Shown here piece after piece: positions 16,827 to 26,498 of a stretch of DNA of 64,000 bases (position 1 is its first letter; every line of letters begins with the position of its first letter). The notes below the pieces were generated by a model. That model did no database searches and had not been told where the DNA came from. It saw only the letters and a list, made by a program, of their open reading frames with translations. A program made the translations under genes and the position numbers. Source of the stretch: JAZKIX01 sp040384645 (GTDB lineage: Bacteria; Pseudomonadota; Gammaproteobacteria; Burkholderiales; Burkholderiaceae_D); assembly GCA_040384645.1 (NCBI GenBank), contig JAZKIX010000115.1, forward strand, positions 8,736 through 72,735, given 5' to 3'.

Positions 16827-19793
16827 ATGACGGTTTTATCAAAGCAATTCGGACTTGGCGCGCGCATCGTGCCATCGCGTTTATTGGCGTTGTGCTGTGG
16901 CTTGATCATTGCGACCAGTGCCGGTAGCGCAGCGGCGAGTGCGCCAACTGCGGGTCGTATGGTGCCGGTTTTGCAATTGTTGCTGGACGATAACTACCAA
17001 AACACCAAAGACAACATCCCGGTCCGGCGCGATCACCCCAGGACCTATATCACGGCGCCAGATCTCGCTAAGCAAGTCAAATCCTGCTATGGGCCGAGCG
17101 CGAAACTATTGTGCAAAAACATTTTTCAAACCGGTGTAATAAATGTCGTTTCAACTGCCATCAGCGGCGGAAAATATCTTGGCCTGCCTGAATACCTGAT
17201 GTATCTGGCCACCGGCGACGAGGCCTACAATCAGCGCGCCGAAATTGCGGTGAAGGCCGATATCGATGCGGCGCTGCTGACGGCGGGCGGTGGTTTTCAT
17301 CCGATCAGCGAAAACGATCTGCTGGCGATCGACATTTACTGGCCGCGACTGTCACGCGAATACAAGCTGAAATTCCTCGAGGCGATTCAAAAAAATAACT
17401 ATTTTTATTCAGGTTCGCACGTGGCCAATCGCGCGTCCACCTTCGGCTATCACGACGCTTATTCGCGCCACGATCAACTGGCCGCCGCCCTGATCGCGTG
17501 GGACGACCCGATCTTGAGCGATAGCGAGGTGTTGGCCAATCCGCAGAAATACCGTCAATGGGACTTGCAGGATTTTATCTATGCCTCGCATCGGCAAGCC
17601 TCGCCCGGGGGCAAGTGGGTCACCTTGGAAAATTACCTGGCTGGCGACCCCACTTTCAATCCTGCCTTGCCGGGCACCAAAGGCGGTCTTTACGACAATT
17701 TTGGCTATGACAATTCTGAAGAATCCAATTCGGTGATGATCAACATGCTGTTAAAACACGGCACCGGGCGCGATTACCATTTGAATAACCTGCGCGACCG
17801 TAACAAGGGCGTGTTTTGGCAAAGCATGCGGATTCCGCACAACGGCTGGATGAGCAATTTGTGGAATACGCAATCGTCCCAAACCGTGTCGACGATGGGG
17901 CGCTCGCCCGAGCTAAGCCATATGTATCGGGATGGGCGCTTGAAATATTTTGCCAAGGAATTGCTTGAAGGCGCCGACTACAATATTCCCAAAATTTCTG
18001 CGATCCTGTATTACGACTTCAACGATGAAGTCGCCATCAAAGGGCCGCAAGACTTGCCACTGTCGACCTATTTCAGCGGTGGCGGCATCGTCGCTTCACG
18101 CGCCAACTGGAGCGATAGCGCTGCCTTTGGCACCTTTATATCGGGCGAACATGTGTCGCGCCGTTATAGCGATATCAATACCTTCAGCCTCGATCGCAAG
18201 AGCACGATTACCGGGGTGGCCGGGGCGCGCTATCGCAATAGCCTGTTCAATGGCTTGCATCATGATGTGTACACCCATTTGTCGAATTCAAAAAACACCT
18301 TGAAAGTATGCGACCCGAACGAGACCGTCGATTTCAGCAATACCGGCGTGCCGCTGGCGGTTGGTGCCGGTAAGAAAATCCATGCCGATGCCAATTTTTG
18401 CGGGCAAATCCCCAGCGGCTACACGCTAACTGCGACCGACAACACGCAAACCGGCAGTAAAAAAGAACTAGAAATTGGCGATATCCAAAACATGGGCGAC
18501 ATTACCCGTTTTGAGCATGTCAACGGCCAATACGCTTACGCGCTGGGCAATGGCCGCTTTAATTACAGCGGCAAGGTGAAAAACTACGAGCGCGCCTTTG
18601 TGCATCTGTTTCCCGATACCTTTGTGACCTTTGACCGTGTCGAGACCAGCGACCCCAATTTCAAGACATCGATCCTGATCCATACCCACGATGCGCTGAA
18701 TGCGACGCGTGCGCCGGATGCCACGGGCGAGGGATTGAAGCAATGGAATAATCAAAACGAATTGATTTTCGATAACGGTATCGACAAGGCAGTATTCCAG
18801 ACCTTATTGCCCAAGGCGAGATCGAGCAAAGTGCGCGGCGGCACCAGCTATATCAGTAAAAATGCTGTCTTGAACACGGGTGTGCCGCTGGCGATTGGCC
18901 ATAATTTTGCCACCCCGCGTTACCTGGAATTAAGCGCCTATGACCCAGCCAATTTCACCACCTTGAGCGGCACCACGCTGACCATTATCGGCAACAGCAC
19001 GGCGCAGGATAACGACACCGAAGTGGTCACTTTTACCGGCACCGCGAAAGAGCAATACGTACNNNNNNNNNNCTCTGAGCGGGACGAGGTCTGGCCAGCC
19101 GATCTGTGGAAAGGCTGGGTCGCGCAAAAGGGTGCCAGCGCTTACACCGTGATCACCGGCAACGACAAGAACACATTGACGGGCGATTTCACTGGCTCGA
19201 CTTATTGGCAATTCAAAATATTTAAATTCCATGCCAACAGTACAAAGAAATGGAAAACCATCCAATCGGTTACCAGCAATAAGACGCTCAATGGGTTCGA
19301 TCTGAGTTTTTCCAGCTTCTTTGATCTGGAAAATGTGGGCGGCGAGGTATTTACCTTCATGCCCAATACCGATGCCATCAAGGACTTTTACCGGCGCACC
19401 ATGTATACGGTCGACAACGTCAATGTCGGTACCCATACGCTGGAGGTTTTCGACAATGCCCTTGCCACCAAACACCAGTTCTTGAATGTGATCCGGCTGG
19501 GCGACAGCGGTACCACGCTGCCATCGTCCATCGCCACCGAAGGCGGGGCCTTTAGTGGCACGGTGGTCAATGGTGTGCAGATTTTATTTGCTAACGAGGG
19601 CATGTTTACCACCGGTTCCGCCACCATCGACATGCACGGTCAAAATCCGGTTACCACGCTGCTGTTCGACCTGAGCCCCAATGCAAAATATTACGTCAAG
19701 GGCTTGACCGGGCAGTTGCTCATTTCCAGCAGCAATAATGGCGGCGCCCAGTTGACCGCGTCGGCCAATGGGGTGATTCGATATACGCACTGA
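16827..19793 (+). CDS. Large secreted heparinase II/III-like protein
   Basis: This is a 988-aa protein with a Sec signal peptide (positively charged start, hydrophobic LLALCCGLIIATSAG, then AAASAP). An alpha-helical N-terminal half (toroid-like, about 50-400) is followed by a beta-rich half. The block GGGIVASRANWSDSAAFGTF and the later VSRRYSDINTFSLDRK resemble the heparinase II/III C-terminal domain, where an H-x-D motif usually supports polysaccharide cleavage. Here the equivalent appears as RRYSDINTF, without the common histidine. It is probably a polysaccharide lyase or binding protein of the periplasm or outside. Ten Ns at 19063-19072 do not break the frame as given. No transporter or sugar genes are adjacent. 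Confidence 0.6.
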   Translation: MTVLSKQFGLGARIVPSRLLALCCGLIIATSAGSAAASAPTAGRMVPVLQLLLDDNYQNTKDNIPVRRDHPRTYITAPDLAKQVKSCYGPSAKLLCKNIFQTGVINVVSTAISGGKYLGLPEYLMYLATGDEAYNQRAEIAVKADIDAALLTAGGGFHPISENDLLAIDIYWPRLSREYKLKFLEAIQKNNYFYSGSHVANRASTFGYHDAYSRHDQLAAALIAWDDPILSDSEVLANPQKYRQWDLQDFIYASHRQASPGGKWVTLENYLAGDPTFNPALPGTKGGLYDNFGYDNSEESNSVMINMLLKHGTGRDYHLNNLRDRNKGVFWQSMRIPHNGWMSNLWNTQSSQTVSTMGRSPELSHMYRDGRLKYFAKELLEGADYNIPKISAILYYDFNDEVAIKGPQDLPLSTYFSGGGIVASRANWSDSAAFGTFISGEHVSRRYSDINTFSLDRKSTITGVAGARYRNSLFNGLHHDVYTHLSNSKNTLKVCDPNETVDFSNTGVPLAVGAGKKIHADANFCGQIPSGYTLTATDNTQTGSKKELEIGDIQNMGDITRFEHVNGQYAYALGNGRFNYSGKVKNYERAFVHLFPDTFVTFDRVETSDPNFKTSILIHTHDALNATRAPDATGEGLKQWNNQNELIFDNGIDKAVFQTLLPKARSSKVRGGTSYISKNAVLNTGVPLAIGHNFATPRYLELSAYDPANFTTLSGTTLTIIGNSTAQDNDTEVVTFTGTAKEQYVXXXXSERDEVWPADLWKGWVAQKGASAYTVITGNDKNTLTGDFTGSTYWQFKIFKFHANSTKKWKTIQSVTSNKTLNGFDLSFSSFFDLENVGGEVFTFMPNTDAIKDFYRRTMYTVDNVNVGTHTLEVFDNALATKHQFLNVIRLGDSGTTLPSSIATEGGAFSGTVVNGVQILFANEGMFTTGSATIDMHGQNPVTTLLFDLSPNAKYYVKGLTGQLLISSSNNGGAQLTASANGVIRYTH

Positions 19794-19810
19794 GGATGGG
19801 GTTAAAAGTG

Positions 19811-20431
19811 CTAGCCCAGCAAGCCGTGCCCGGCCAGCACGTCTTGCACCAGTTCTAGCCGTAGCAGCGGATTGTCCAGCGCCAGCAAACGCAGTTTTTC
19901 CTCTTGCTCCATCGGCAGCAATTCGCACCAGCGGTTAGCGACCCAGCCGCAGTCGTCGAGCTGATACGGCTGCGTGATCGGCATGTTTTTGCTGACGCTA
20001 TCCTGGCTTTGCAAGGATGCGATCACGTTGCGCAAGGCGTCGGTGGTGTCTTGCAATTCTTCCGGGACCACAATGCTGCGATCCGCATCCAAGAATTGCA
20101 CTTGCGCCAACCACAAACCATGTTTGAGCTGTTCGCTCGATTCGATCTGGAAGCGCGTCTCGCCGTTGCACTTGATGCGTAGCAAGCCGGCCATAGGTGC
20201 TTCCGATTCGACGATCTTGGCGGTAGTGCCGATGGCAGCGAAAGTTTCTTTGCCTTCCGGCGTGCGCACTTCGTTGCCGGCGGTCAGCGCGACCACGCCG
20301 AACGGTGTATTGCTGGCGATACAGTGCTTGATCAAGCCCAGATAACGCACTTCAAAAATCTGCAAGGACAGTACACCATCCGGGAAAAGTACTGTGTTTA
20401 AAGGGAAGAGGGGGAGCGGGGTCGAGGTCAT
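19811..20431 (-). CDS. Lon N-terminal-domain (LON substrate-binding) protein
   Basis: This is a 206-aa stand-alone version of the Lon protease substrate-recognition domain: LPLFPLNTVLFPDGVLSLQIFEVRYLGLIKHC at the N-terminus, then a C-terminal helical bundle. No ATPase or protease domain follows. Such proteins are widespread in Burkholderiales and their role is uncertain. It converges with the heparinase-like gene, with only 17 bp between stops. Confidence 0.85.
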   Translation of the reverse strand: MTSTPLPLFPLNTVLFPDGVLSLQIFEVRYLGLIKHCIASNTPFGVVALTAGNEVRTPEGKETFAAIGTTAKIVESEAPMAGLLRIKCNGETRFQIESSEQLKHGLWLAQVQFLDADRSIVVPEELQDTTDALRNVIASLQSQDSVSKNMPITQPYQLDDCGWVANRWCELLPMEQEEKLRLLALDNPLLRLELVQDVLAGHGLLG

Positions 20432-20551
20432 ATCTCATGATGACATGAAGCGATGTTTGCTTAAAAGAAAATCCTGCACAGTGCGTATTTTTGGCGACAA
20501 GCGGCTTGCAATATGTACTACAGCCGCGCTATAGCTGTTTATAGCTTTAAA

Positions 20552-20631
20552 TAATACACGGTGGTGTATGTAAACCGAGCCGCAAAAAACATGCGGGTAA
20601 CGGTGTTTTTCACAAAATAGCGGGGGAGTAT
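20552..20631 (+). repeat. 73-nt-family repeat, variant copy C
   Basis: The first 60 positions align with the family (ATACACGGTGGTGTAT hairpin, ACATGCGGG core). The end differs: the usual ATACCCCC is replaced by GGGGAGTAT, the reverse complement of the ATACTCCCC end seen in copy H. This end sits between TTTTCAC and GTGTAAAA arms. It lies 3' of the cupin-DUF2867 gene. Confidence 0.75.
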
Positions 20632-20659
20632 GGTGTAAAAGCCGCTATTTACACCAGTT

Positions 20660-22048
20660 TCAAGCAATTGTAGGAAAGGCATGATCGACTGCCATCCTCA
20701 GCATGGTTGGGGTGATGTAGGAACGATGCACGCGGTCGATTGCGCCCATATAAAACTGGCCGAACAGGTTTTTGCAGTGGACCCGGGTGCCCAGGGTGAA
20801 CTCGACCCGTTGCGGGTTGATGATATGAACCCCGACGCAGGAGCGAAATTGCAGGTGTTTGTCGTTCGCGCCCAAAATCACCTGGGCGCGCGCATTATCC
20901 GGGCTGGTCGCTTGATCCAGTACCGGATAACGGTTGGCGAATAACTGTTCGCTCTTGGGCGAGAGTAGCGACGACACCGGGCAACCCAGCGGTGAGGTGC
21001 GCAAACCCAGTGGACGCACCAGGGTATTGCGCAAGGCCATCATGCGCGACACGCCGCTGGGCGGATTGCGTAAAAACCCTTCCAGCAAGGCGGCAAGGTA
21101 TTCCGGCGCCTGTTCGGGATCGAAGCTTTGGCCCTGCAAAATCAAGCAAAAAGTATCTTCATGGTGCAGCCGCCGCTCGTTCATTTGCGTTAGCAACAAG
21201 GAGCCGGCCGGCGTGGCCGGCAAGGCCACCACAGCATGGCCATTGCCGTTATCGGAAAAAAATCCACCAGCCCGGCGCCAAGCGCCCCAAGCACCGCGCA
21301 AGATGCCGGCGCTGCCGCGCGCGCTATCGCATAAGACCCGCTGCAAGGTACCCGGCGGCGCATCGAGCGACAGGGCAATGGTGGGAATGTGTGCTTGCTG
21401 GAACGATGCCGCTTGCAATAAGGCATGTACGCTCGGCGCCAATAGCTCGGTCAGGGATGGGATGCTGGCTTGATTCGCAAGTACTTGCTGGCGCAGTTCT
21501 TCCGGCAGCGCGCCGCCGAGCTCATTGGTGTGGCACGACAGTGCAAAAAAAGCCGGATGCCGCATATTGCCCGACAACGGCGCGAACTGGTGCCAGGTTT
21601 CGCCGCCGAAGCGCACGGTAAACAGGCAGTCGGGCGGGATGTTGATGTATTGCAGCGCGCTGATAAAGCTGTGCGGGTCTTGCGCAATCTGCGCATCGGA
21701 CGCGCTGGAAAAGCGCAGTTGCGCGCCGCCGCTGCCCGATATCGCGGTGAAGATGCGATGCCCGGCATGGCGATGAAAGGGATGGCCTTTCGGCCCTACC
21801 GCGAAGGAATAAAGCGAAGTCGCGTCGCCCTTGGCAAAATCGGTGCCGCCCAGTTTGGCCGACGGTTCGTCTAGTTCATCGACGAAATCTTCATGTGCTT
21901 TTTGCCGCGCCAAGACGCTGGCAAATAAATGATTGCCGGAGCCATGACCGAGCTGCGCGATCAGCGATACCTCCACCGGCAAGCCGCCAGAGTGGGAACG
22001 AATCTGCGCCGAGGGAAACGCTTCGACCACTTTTTTCAGAACCAACAT
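20660..22048 (-). CDS. Cupin-like protein with C-terminal DUF2867 domain
   Basis: This is a 462-aa protein with two recognisable parts. The first (about 85-170) contains PFHRHAGHRIFTAISGSGG and later FGGETWHQF, a cupin-type metal-binding arrangement. The C-terminal about 150 residues (ILGANDKHLQFR..., LGTRVHCKNLFGQFYMGAIDRVHR) match the DUF2867 family. The middle section is not recognised. Function is unknown. It is bracketed in direct orientation by two variant 73-nt repeats (C and D), unlike any other gene here, and lies downstream of an AraC regulator on the same strand. Confidence 0.6.
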   Translation of the reverse strand: MLVLKKVVEAFPSAQIRSHSGGLPVEVSLIAQLGHGSGNHLFASVLARQKAHEDFVDELDEPSAKLGGTDFAKGDATSLYSFAVGPKGHPFHRHAGHRIFTAISGSGGAQLRFSSASDAQIAQDPHSFISALQYINIPPDCLFTVRFGGETWHQFAPLSGNMRHPAFFALSCHTNELGGALPEELRQQVLANQASIPSLTELLAPSVHALLQAASFQQAHIPTIALSLDAPPGTLQRVLCDSARGSAGILRGAWGAWRRAGGFFSDNGNGHAVVALPATPAGSLLLTQMNERRLHHEDTFCLILQGQSFDPEQAPEYLAALLEGFLRNPPSGVSRMMALRNTLVRPLGLRTSPLGCPVSSLLSPKSEQLFANRYPVLDQATSPDNARAQVILGANDKHLQFRSCVGVHIINPQRVEFTLGTRVHCKNLFGQFYMGAIDRVHRSYITPTMLRMAVDHAFPTIA

Positions 22049-22141
22049 GGTGCGCCTTCGCGATAGTACAAAATTTTGCCGTCAAACAGCGCTACGGATT
22101 CGCCTCGGTAATGGGCATTAAAAAACCGTCTTTGCGATAAA

Positions 22142-22222
22142 TTATACTGCGTGGTGTATTTTTAAAACCCCTTATAAATCATGCGGGAGAGCAGTGGTTT
22201 AGCGTAAATGATAGGGGAGTAT
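22142..22222 (+). repeat. 73-nt-family repeat, variant copy D
   Basis: Positions 1-60 align (ATACTGCGTGGTGTAT, ATCATGCGGG). The end reads GATAGGGGAGTAT in place of ATATACCCCC, enclosed by AGCG and CGCT. It shares this inverted end with copy C and lies upstream of the cupin-DUF2867 gene, between it and the AraC regulator stop. Confidence 0.75.
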
Positions 22223-22262
22223 CGCTAGTTTTGTCCTTAGTAGCGGTAGCCAGTGCGTTGGA

Positions 22263-23300
22263 CTACACCGCACGCGGTTTGGCGCGATTCGCACGCCACA
22301 CGCCAGGCGTAGTGCCGGCCCAGCGCTTGAAAGCCCGCGTGAACGAGGTTTGTTCGGCATAACCGAGGCGGTTGGCGATATCGACCAGTTCGACGCTTGG
22401 GTCGCATAGCAAATGTGCTGATTCGTCGCGCCGGAAGCTTTCCAGCACCTCGGAAAAACTGCGCCCGATCTCGCGCAAGCGGCGTTGCAAGGTGCGTTCT
22501 GAAATCCCCATCAGCACTGCCATCCGGCCTAAATCGGCTGGCCCTTGCGCCAATGCGCCGCGCAAACGCATGCGCAGGGCTTGCTCGATGCTGGCGTATT
22601 GGGCATGCTGGTCCAGTTCCAGCTGATCGGCCAAGCGCTTCAAGGTGGCGTGCAAAAACGGGTCAGCCTTGGGATTGTCGCGCTGCCAGCAAGCATGGTC
22701 GATCACGATTTCGGCGCAGGGAAAATCGTATTCCAGCGCAGCGCCCCACAAGCGTTCACGCACTGGGTCTTCGGCCGGTTTGGATATCGGCAAGCCGACG
22801 CGCAGCAGATGTATATCGTCGCCACCGAGGGCGCTGAGAGTACGCACGCGGCTGGCAAATACCGCCAGGGTAAATTCCAGCACCTGCACCGGCGTCCCCT
22901 GTTCACCACGCACCCGCAGCGCATGATTGCCATCGGCCAGTATTTCGTACTCGATCCAGATGTCGTTGGTGACCATCGAAAAATGCAATTGCACAGATTC
23001 ACTCATACCCGCCACTGTGCTGGCGCTGCCGGCCAGATAATCGAGCGCGCCGAAAGCGCCGAACGGAATCGCCATCGCCATCGCCGTCGGCAGGCCGGGC
23101 ATGCCATACGCTGTTTCTGCTGCGGACCACATATTGAGATAGGTTTGCAGCGGCACCAATGCATCCGGTGCTGCTGGCAGCGGACCGACCTGGGCCGCGA
23201 TGCGCTGCATGTCGAGTCCAAGCGTGGCCAAGCCCTGCATCTGGAGTTGCAAGGTCATTACCGGCAACAGTACCGGCATTAAATTTGAGGATGCAGTCAT
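22263..23300 (-). CDS. AraC-family transcriptional regulator
   Basis: This is a 345-aa regulator with an N-terminal AraC-type ligand-binding region of the OruR/ArgR-like kind (PF12625 type, about 20-210). It ends in two helix-turn-helix units (about 240-340: MAVLMGISERTLQRRLREIG and LVDIANRLGYAEQTSFTRAFKRWAGTTPG). It is divergent from the Tat lipoprotein gene across 349 bp, and upstream of the cupin-DUF2867 gene on the same strand. Either could be a target. The effector is unknown. Confidence 0.88.
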   Translation of the reverse strand: MTASSNLMPVLLPVMTLQLQMQGLATLGLDMQRIAAQVGPLPAAPDALVPLQTYLNMWSAAETAYGMPGLPTAMAMAIPFGAFGALDYLAGSASTVAGMSESVQLHFSMVTNDIWIEYEILADGNHALRVRGEQGTPVQVLEFTLAVFASRVRTLSALGGDDIHLLRVGLPISKPAEDPVRERLWGAALEYDFPCAEIVIDHACWQRDNPKADPFLHATLKRLADQLELDQHAQYASIEQALRMRLRGALAQGPADLGRMAVLMGISERTLQRRLREIGRSFSEVLESFRRDESAHLLCDPSVELVDIANRLGYAEQTSFTRAFKRWAGTTPGVWRANRAKPRAV

Positions 23301-23649
23301 GGCGCGAAATGTTCAAACATTGGCGCCTCTTGGCAAGAGTCGGCGCGGGGGATTGCTTAACATGGGTCTCACAAGTGGCATTGAAACCCACTCTATGACA
23401 GGCAGCTGGATCGGGTTGAAGACAATTTTCGAGCGATTGTAAAGCATGGCACAGGTGTATTGCCTGCTATTTGCCCGCAATAAACAGCAGTCGAAATTTA
23501 TTCTCCACTGTCAGTGCCGCTGATATCGACGCTGATATCTATTTACCTGTTGTTAACACGATGGTCCGTTGCTTGACCAAATTATTTTACCCGCGCCCTA
23601 GCGACTGCAAGCTGACAGTCAAAAGGGTTTCACCATATCAAGGAATGCT
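23301..23649. other. Divergent intergenic region, nothing identified
   Basis: This 349 bp separates the AraC regulator (minus) and the nitroreductase-like lipoprotein (plus). It must hold two promoters, but I see no clear operator, repeat or RNA structure. Only the RBS AAGGA before 23650 is evident. Confidence 0.4.
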
Positions 23650-24786
23650 ATGCAAAGAAGAAAATTTATGATGGTGCTGGCCGCTGGCGGCGCAACCATC
23701 GCCTTATCTGCATGTGACACCATGCCCACTAGCGCGGTAGCGCCTTGGCTAGGCCCCGATGGCAGCGAAACCGACCCACGGCTGCGCGCCCTGTCCTGGG
23801 CCATGTTGGCACCCAATCCGCATAATCTACAGTCATGGCAAGCCGATATTCGCGAGCCGGACTTGATCAAGCTGTATGTCGATCAGGCTCGTTTATTGCC
23901 AGAGACCGATCCGCCGCACCGGCAAATCTTGATCGGTTGCGGCGCTTTTCTGGAACTGCTGCGCATCGCTGCCAGCCATGATGGCTGGGATGCTGTCATC
24001 AAGCTCATGCCGCAAGGTGACTATGGCGTTGCAGGCGTCGATGCCCGCGCGTTCGCAGAAGTACGTTTTGTACGCAATGCGCAACTGGTAGCCGATCCCT
24101 TATTCCTGGCAGTGCGCAATCGACGTACCAACCGCTTGCCGTACGAAGCCAAGGTGCCCGATGAAGGCGTTTTGGCAGCCCTGACGGCGGCTGCTGCACG
24201 CCCCGGTATTTCGTTGATGTCAAGCAATTCTGCGGCTCAGGTGGCGCGCATTCGCGAGATTGCGATAGCGGGATACCGGGCTGAATTTACCAATCCGGCA
24301 ACCTGGGGCGAGAGTGCAGATGTGGTGCGTCTGGGTAGCGATGCCGTCGCGGCAGAACCCTCTGGCATCGCCGTACTCGGCACCAAGGTCTGGTTCGCGC
24401 GCAAACTCGGTTTCCTCAGTCAGGAATCGATGCGCAAGACCGATGGCCTTGGCGTGCAATCGGCGATTGACAGCTCTGTCGAGGCGGCCAATAACACCCA
24501 TGCCTGGATCTGGCTGGTCAGCGCCGATAATTCAAGACAGGCGCAGATTGAAACCGGGCGCGCTTATATGCGGATAGACCTGACGGCGACTACGTTGGGT
24601 GTGGCGATCCATCCCAATTCTCAAGTGTTGCAGGAATTCCCGCTGATGGCGGCGTTGTATCAATCGTTCCATCGTGAAGTTGGCGTGGCCGAACCGGCGC
24701 GGGTGCAGATGCTGTCGCGCATCGGCTATGCGCCGCCGCCTGGGCCGGCGGCGCGGCGGCCGGTGCAGCGGATTTTGCGTGCTTGA
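23650..24786 (+). CDS. Acg-type nitroreductase-like lipoprotein with Tat-like signal
   Basis: This is a 378-aa protein of the Acg-type FMN-binding nitroreductase-like family. The N-terminus has a twin arginine (MQRRKFMMVLAAGG) followed by a lipobox-like LSAC, so it is probably a Tat-exported lipoprotein. Family-like segments include MLAPNPHNLQSWQ near the start and RNRRTNRLPYEAKVPDEG in the middle. The Acg family lacks one half of the canonical nitroreductase FMN site, so its activity is uncertain. It starts with ATG preceded by AAGGA. It is divergent from an AraC regulator. Confidence 0.78.
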   Translation: MQRRKFMMVLAAGGATIALSACDTMPTSAVAPWLGPDGSETDPRLRALSWAMLAPNPHNLQSWQADIREPDLIKLYVDQARLLPETDPPHRQILIGCGAFLELLRIAASHDGWDAVIKLMPQGDYGVAGVDARAFAEVRFVRNAQLVADPLFLAVRNRRTNRLPYEAKVPDEGVLAALTAAAARPGISLMSSNSAAQVARIREIAIAGYRAEFTNPATWGESADVVRLGSDAVAAEPSGIAVLGTKVWFARKLGFLSQESMRKTDGLGVQSAIDSSVEAANNTHAWIWLVSADNSRQAQIETGRAYMRIDLTATTLGVAIHPNSQVLQEFPLMAALYQSFHREVGVAEPARVQMLSRIGYAPPPGPAARRPVQRILRA

Positions 24787-24843
24787 TTGGATGTACGTCA
24801 GTTGCAGGTCAGACTTCAGCCCGACATGTTCGCAAAACATTAC

Positions 24844-25650
24844 TTACTGATCCAGCATCCACGCTTTCAGGCCGGTGACCCACGATTTCGCCGGCAGTTT
24901 CAGCGTTTTCTTGATCTCGGCCGCGCGCTCGAACAGGAGGCTGAAATCGAGTACCGGCACGGTCTTGAAGGCAATGGCAATGACGTTGGCGTCATGCACT
25001 TCGGGTAGCCAGACCACGGCGTCGAATACCAGTTCCATTTCTTGCAAGTTTTTGGAATAGTTGGGAAAGTCGCCGAACAGATTGGTCGTCATCATGCCAT
25101 CCGGTCTCAGGCAATCGAAACAGGCTTGGTAAAACTCTGCGGTATCGAGTACCGGCCCGCGTGCATCGGCGTCATACAGGTCGACTTGCAAGATGTCGAC
25201 GGTGCCGTGATTGGCCAGGTCAAGGACGAAGTCGAGCGCGTTCATTTCAATTACCTTGAGGCGGGCATCGTTGGGCGGCAAGGCGAATTCTGTCTGGCAG
25301 ATGGCGATCACGGCCGGATTCAATTCGACCGCAGTCACGCGTGCAGCAGGAAATTGCCGGTAGCAAAACTTGGTCAGCGCCGCTGTACCCAAGCCCAACT
25401 GCACGATGTGCTGCGGCGCGCGCTGGAATAGGGTCCACATCATCATCATCTGGACATAAGTCAATTCAATCGCATCGGGATTGGCCAGCCGCATCGCCCC
25501 CTGCACCCAGGGCGTGCCCAAATGCATAAAACGCACGCCCTTGTCTTCGGTGATGGTAGCGGGCGGCAAGCGTGGCGCATCTGCAATCGGCTTCAGCTTG
25601 GAAGGACGCGAGGACTCTTGTTGTTCGATGGATTTGCGTTTGATCAGCAT
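24844..25650 (-). CDS. Spermidine/spermine synthase-like methyltransferase-fold protein
   Basis: This is a 268-aa protein of the polyamine synthase fold. The SAM-type nucleotide-binding motif IVQLGLGTAALTKFC and the acidic TAVELNP loop are present, and DILQVDLYDADARGP occupies the catalytic-aspartate region. Related proteins are often annotated SpeE-like without proven aminopropyltransferase activity. It is divergent from rpiA across 148 bp. Confidence 0.75.
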   Translation of the reverse strand: MLIKRKSIEQQESSRPSKLKPIADAPRLPPATITEDKGVRFMHLGTPWVQGAMRLANPDAIELTYVQMMMMWTLFQRAPQHIVQLGLGTAALTKFCYRQFPAARVTAVELNPAVIAICQTEFALPPNDARLKVIEMNALDFVLDLANHGTVDILQVDLYDADARGPVLDTAEFYQACFDCLRPDGMMTTNLFGDFPNYSKNLQEMELVFDAVVWLPEVHDANVIAIAFKTVPVLDFSLLFERAAEIKKTLKLPAKSWVTGLKAWMLDQ

Positions 25651-25798
25651 GGTTTTATGAGAGAAAATTTGCGCCGCAGCGTCAAGTCGCTAGTGTGCCT
25701 TCTCGCCGTGCAATTGGGTGGATTTGTGAGGCATTTTGCACGGCGCGGCATGGCGATCCGCTAAAATGCCGCCATCCTTACTCTTCAAGAATACTGCC

Positions 25799-26482
25799 AT
25801 GACCCAAGACGAATTGAAACAAGCCGTTGCCCGTGCCGCCATCGATTATGTAGTCGAGGGTGAAATCATTGGCGTCGGCACCGGCTCGACCGCCAATTTT
25901 TTTATCGATGAACTGGGCAAGATCAAGCATCGCATCAAGGGCGCGGTCGCTTCATCGGACGCCACGGCTGCACGGCTGCAATCGCATGGGATTACCGTGT
26001 TTGATTTAAACGATGTGGTGTCGCAGTCGCTGCCGATGTCAGTGTACGTCGATGGCGCCGACGAGGTAACACCGCAGGGCGCGATGATCAAGGGCGGCGG
26101 CGCAGCCTTGACGCGTGAAAAGATCGTGGCCTCGGTGGCGACGCGTTTTGTGTGTATTGCCGACGGTTCCAAGCTGGTCGACGTATTGGGGAAATTCCCC
26201 TTGCCGGTGGAAGTGATCCCGATGGCGCGCGGGGTGGTGGCGCAGCAATTGACCAAGCTGGGCGGTCAGCCGCGCCTGCGTTTGCAGGATGGGCAGCCGG
26301 TACTGACCGATAACGGTTGCATGATCATCGATGTACTGGGGTTGGTGATTAACGACCCGGTCGCGCTGGAGGCCGAGATCAGCAATATCGTCGGCGTCGT
26401 CACGGTCGGCTTGTTTGCCCGGCACGGTGCCAATGTGTGTTTGCTGGGCACGGTGGACGGCGTAAAAACCCTGAGATTTTAA
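25799..26482 (+). CDS. rpiA: Ribose-5-phosphate isomerase A
   Basis: RpiA interconverts ribose-5-phosphate and ribulose-5-phosphate. It is 227 aa with the expected motifs [22 protein letters not shown] and [11 protein letters not shown], the last two containing the catalytic acidic and lysine residues. The ATG at 25799 is chosen because the family begins with MTQDELKQ; an in-frame ATG 63 nt upstream adds non-conserved sequence. It belongs to pentose phosphate metabolism, as do zwf and tal here, but is not near a HexR-like box. Confidence 0.96.
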   Translation: MTQDELKQAVARAAIDYVVEGEIIGVGTGSTANFFIDELGKIKHRIKGAVASSDATAARLQSHGITVFDLNDVVSQSLPMSVYVDGADEVTPQGAMIKGGGAALTREKIVASVATRFVCIADGSKLVDVLGKFPLPVEVIPMARGVVAQQLTKLGGQPRLRLQDGQPVLTDNGCMIIDVLGLVINDPVALEAEISNIVGVVTVGLFARHGANVCLLGTVDGVKTLRF

Positions 26483-26498
26483 ATACTGCGACACTGTT

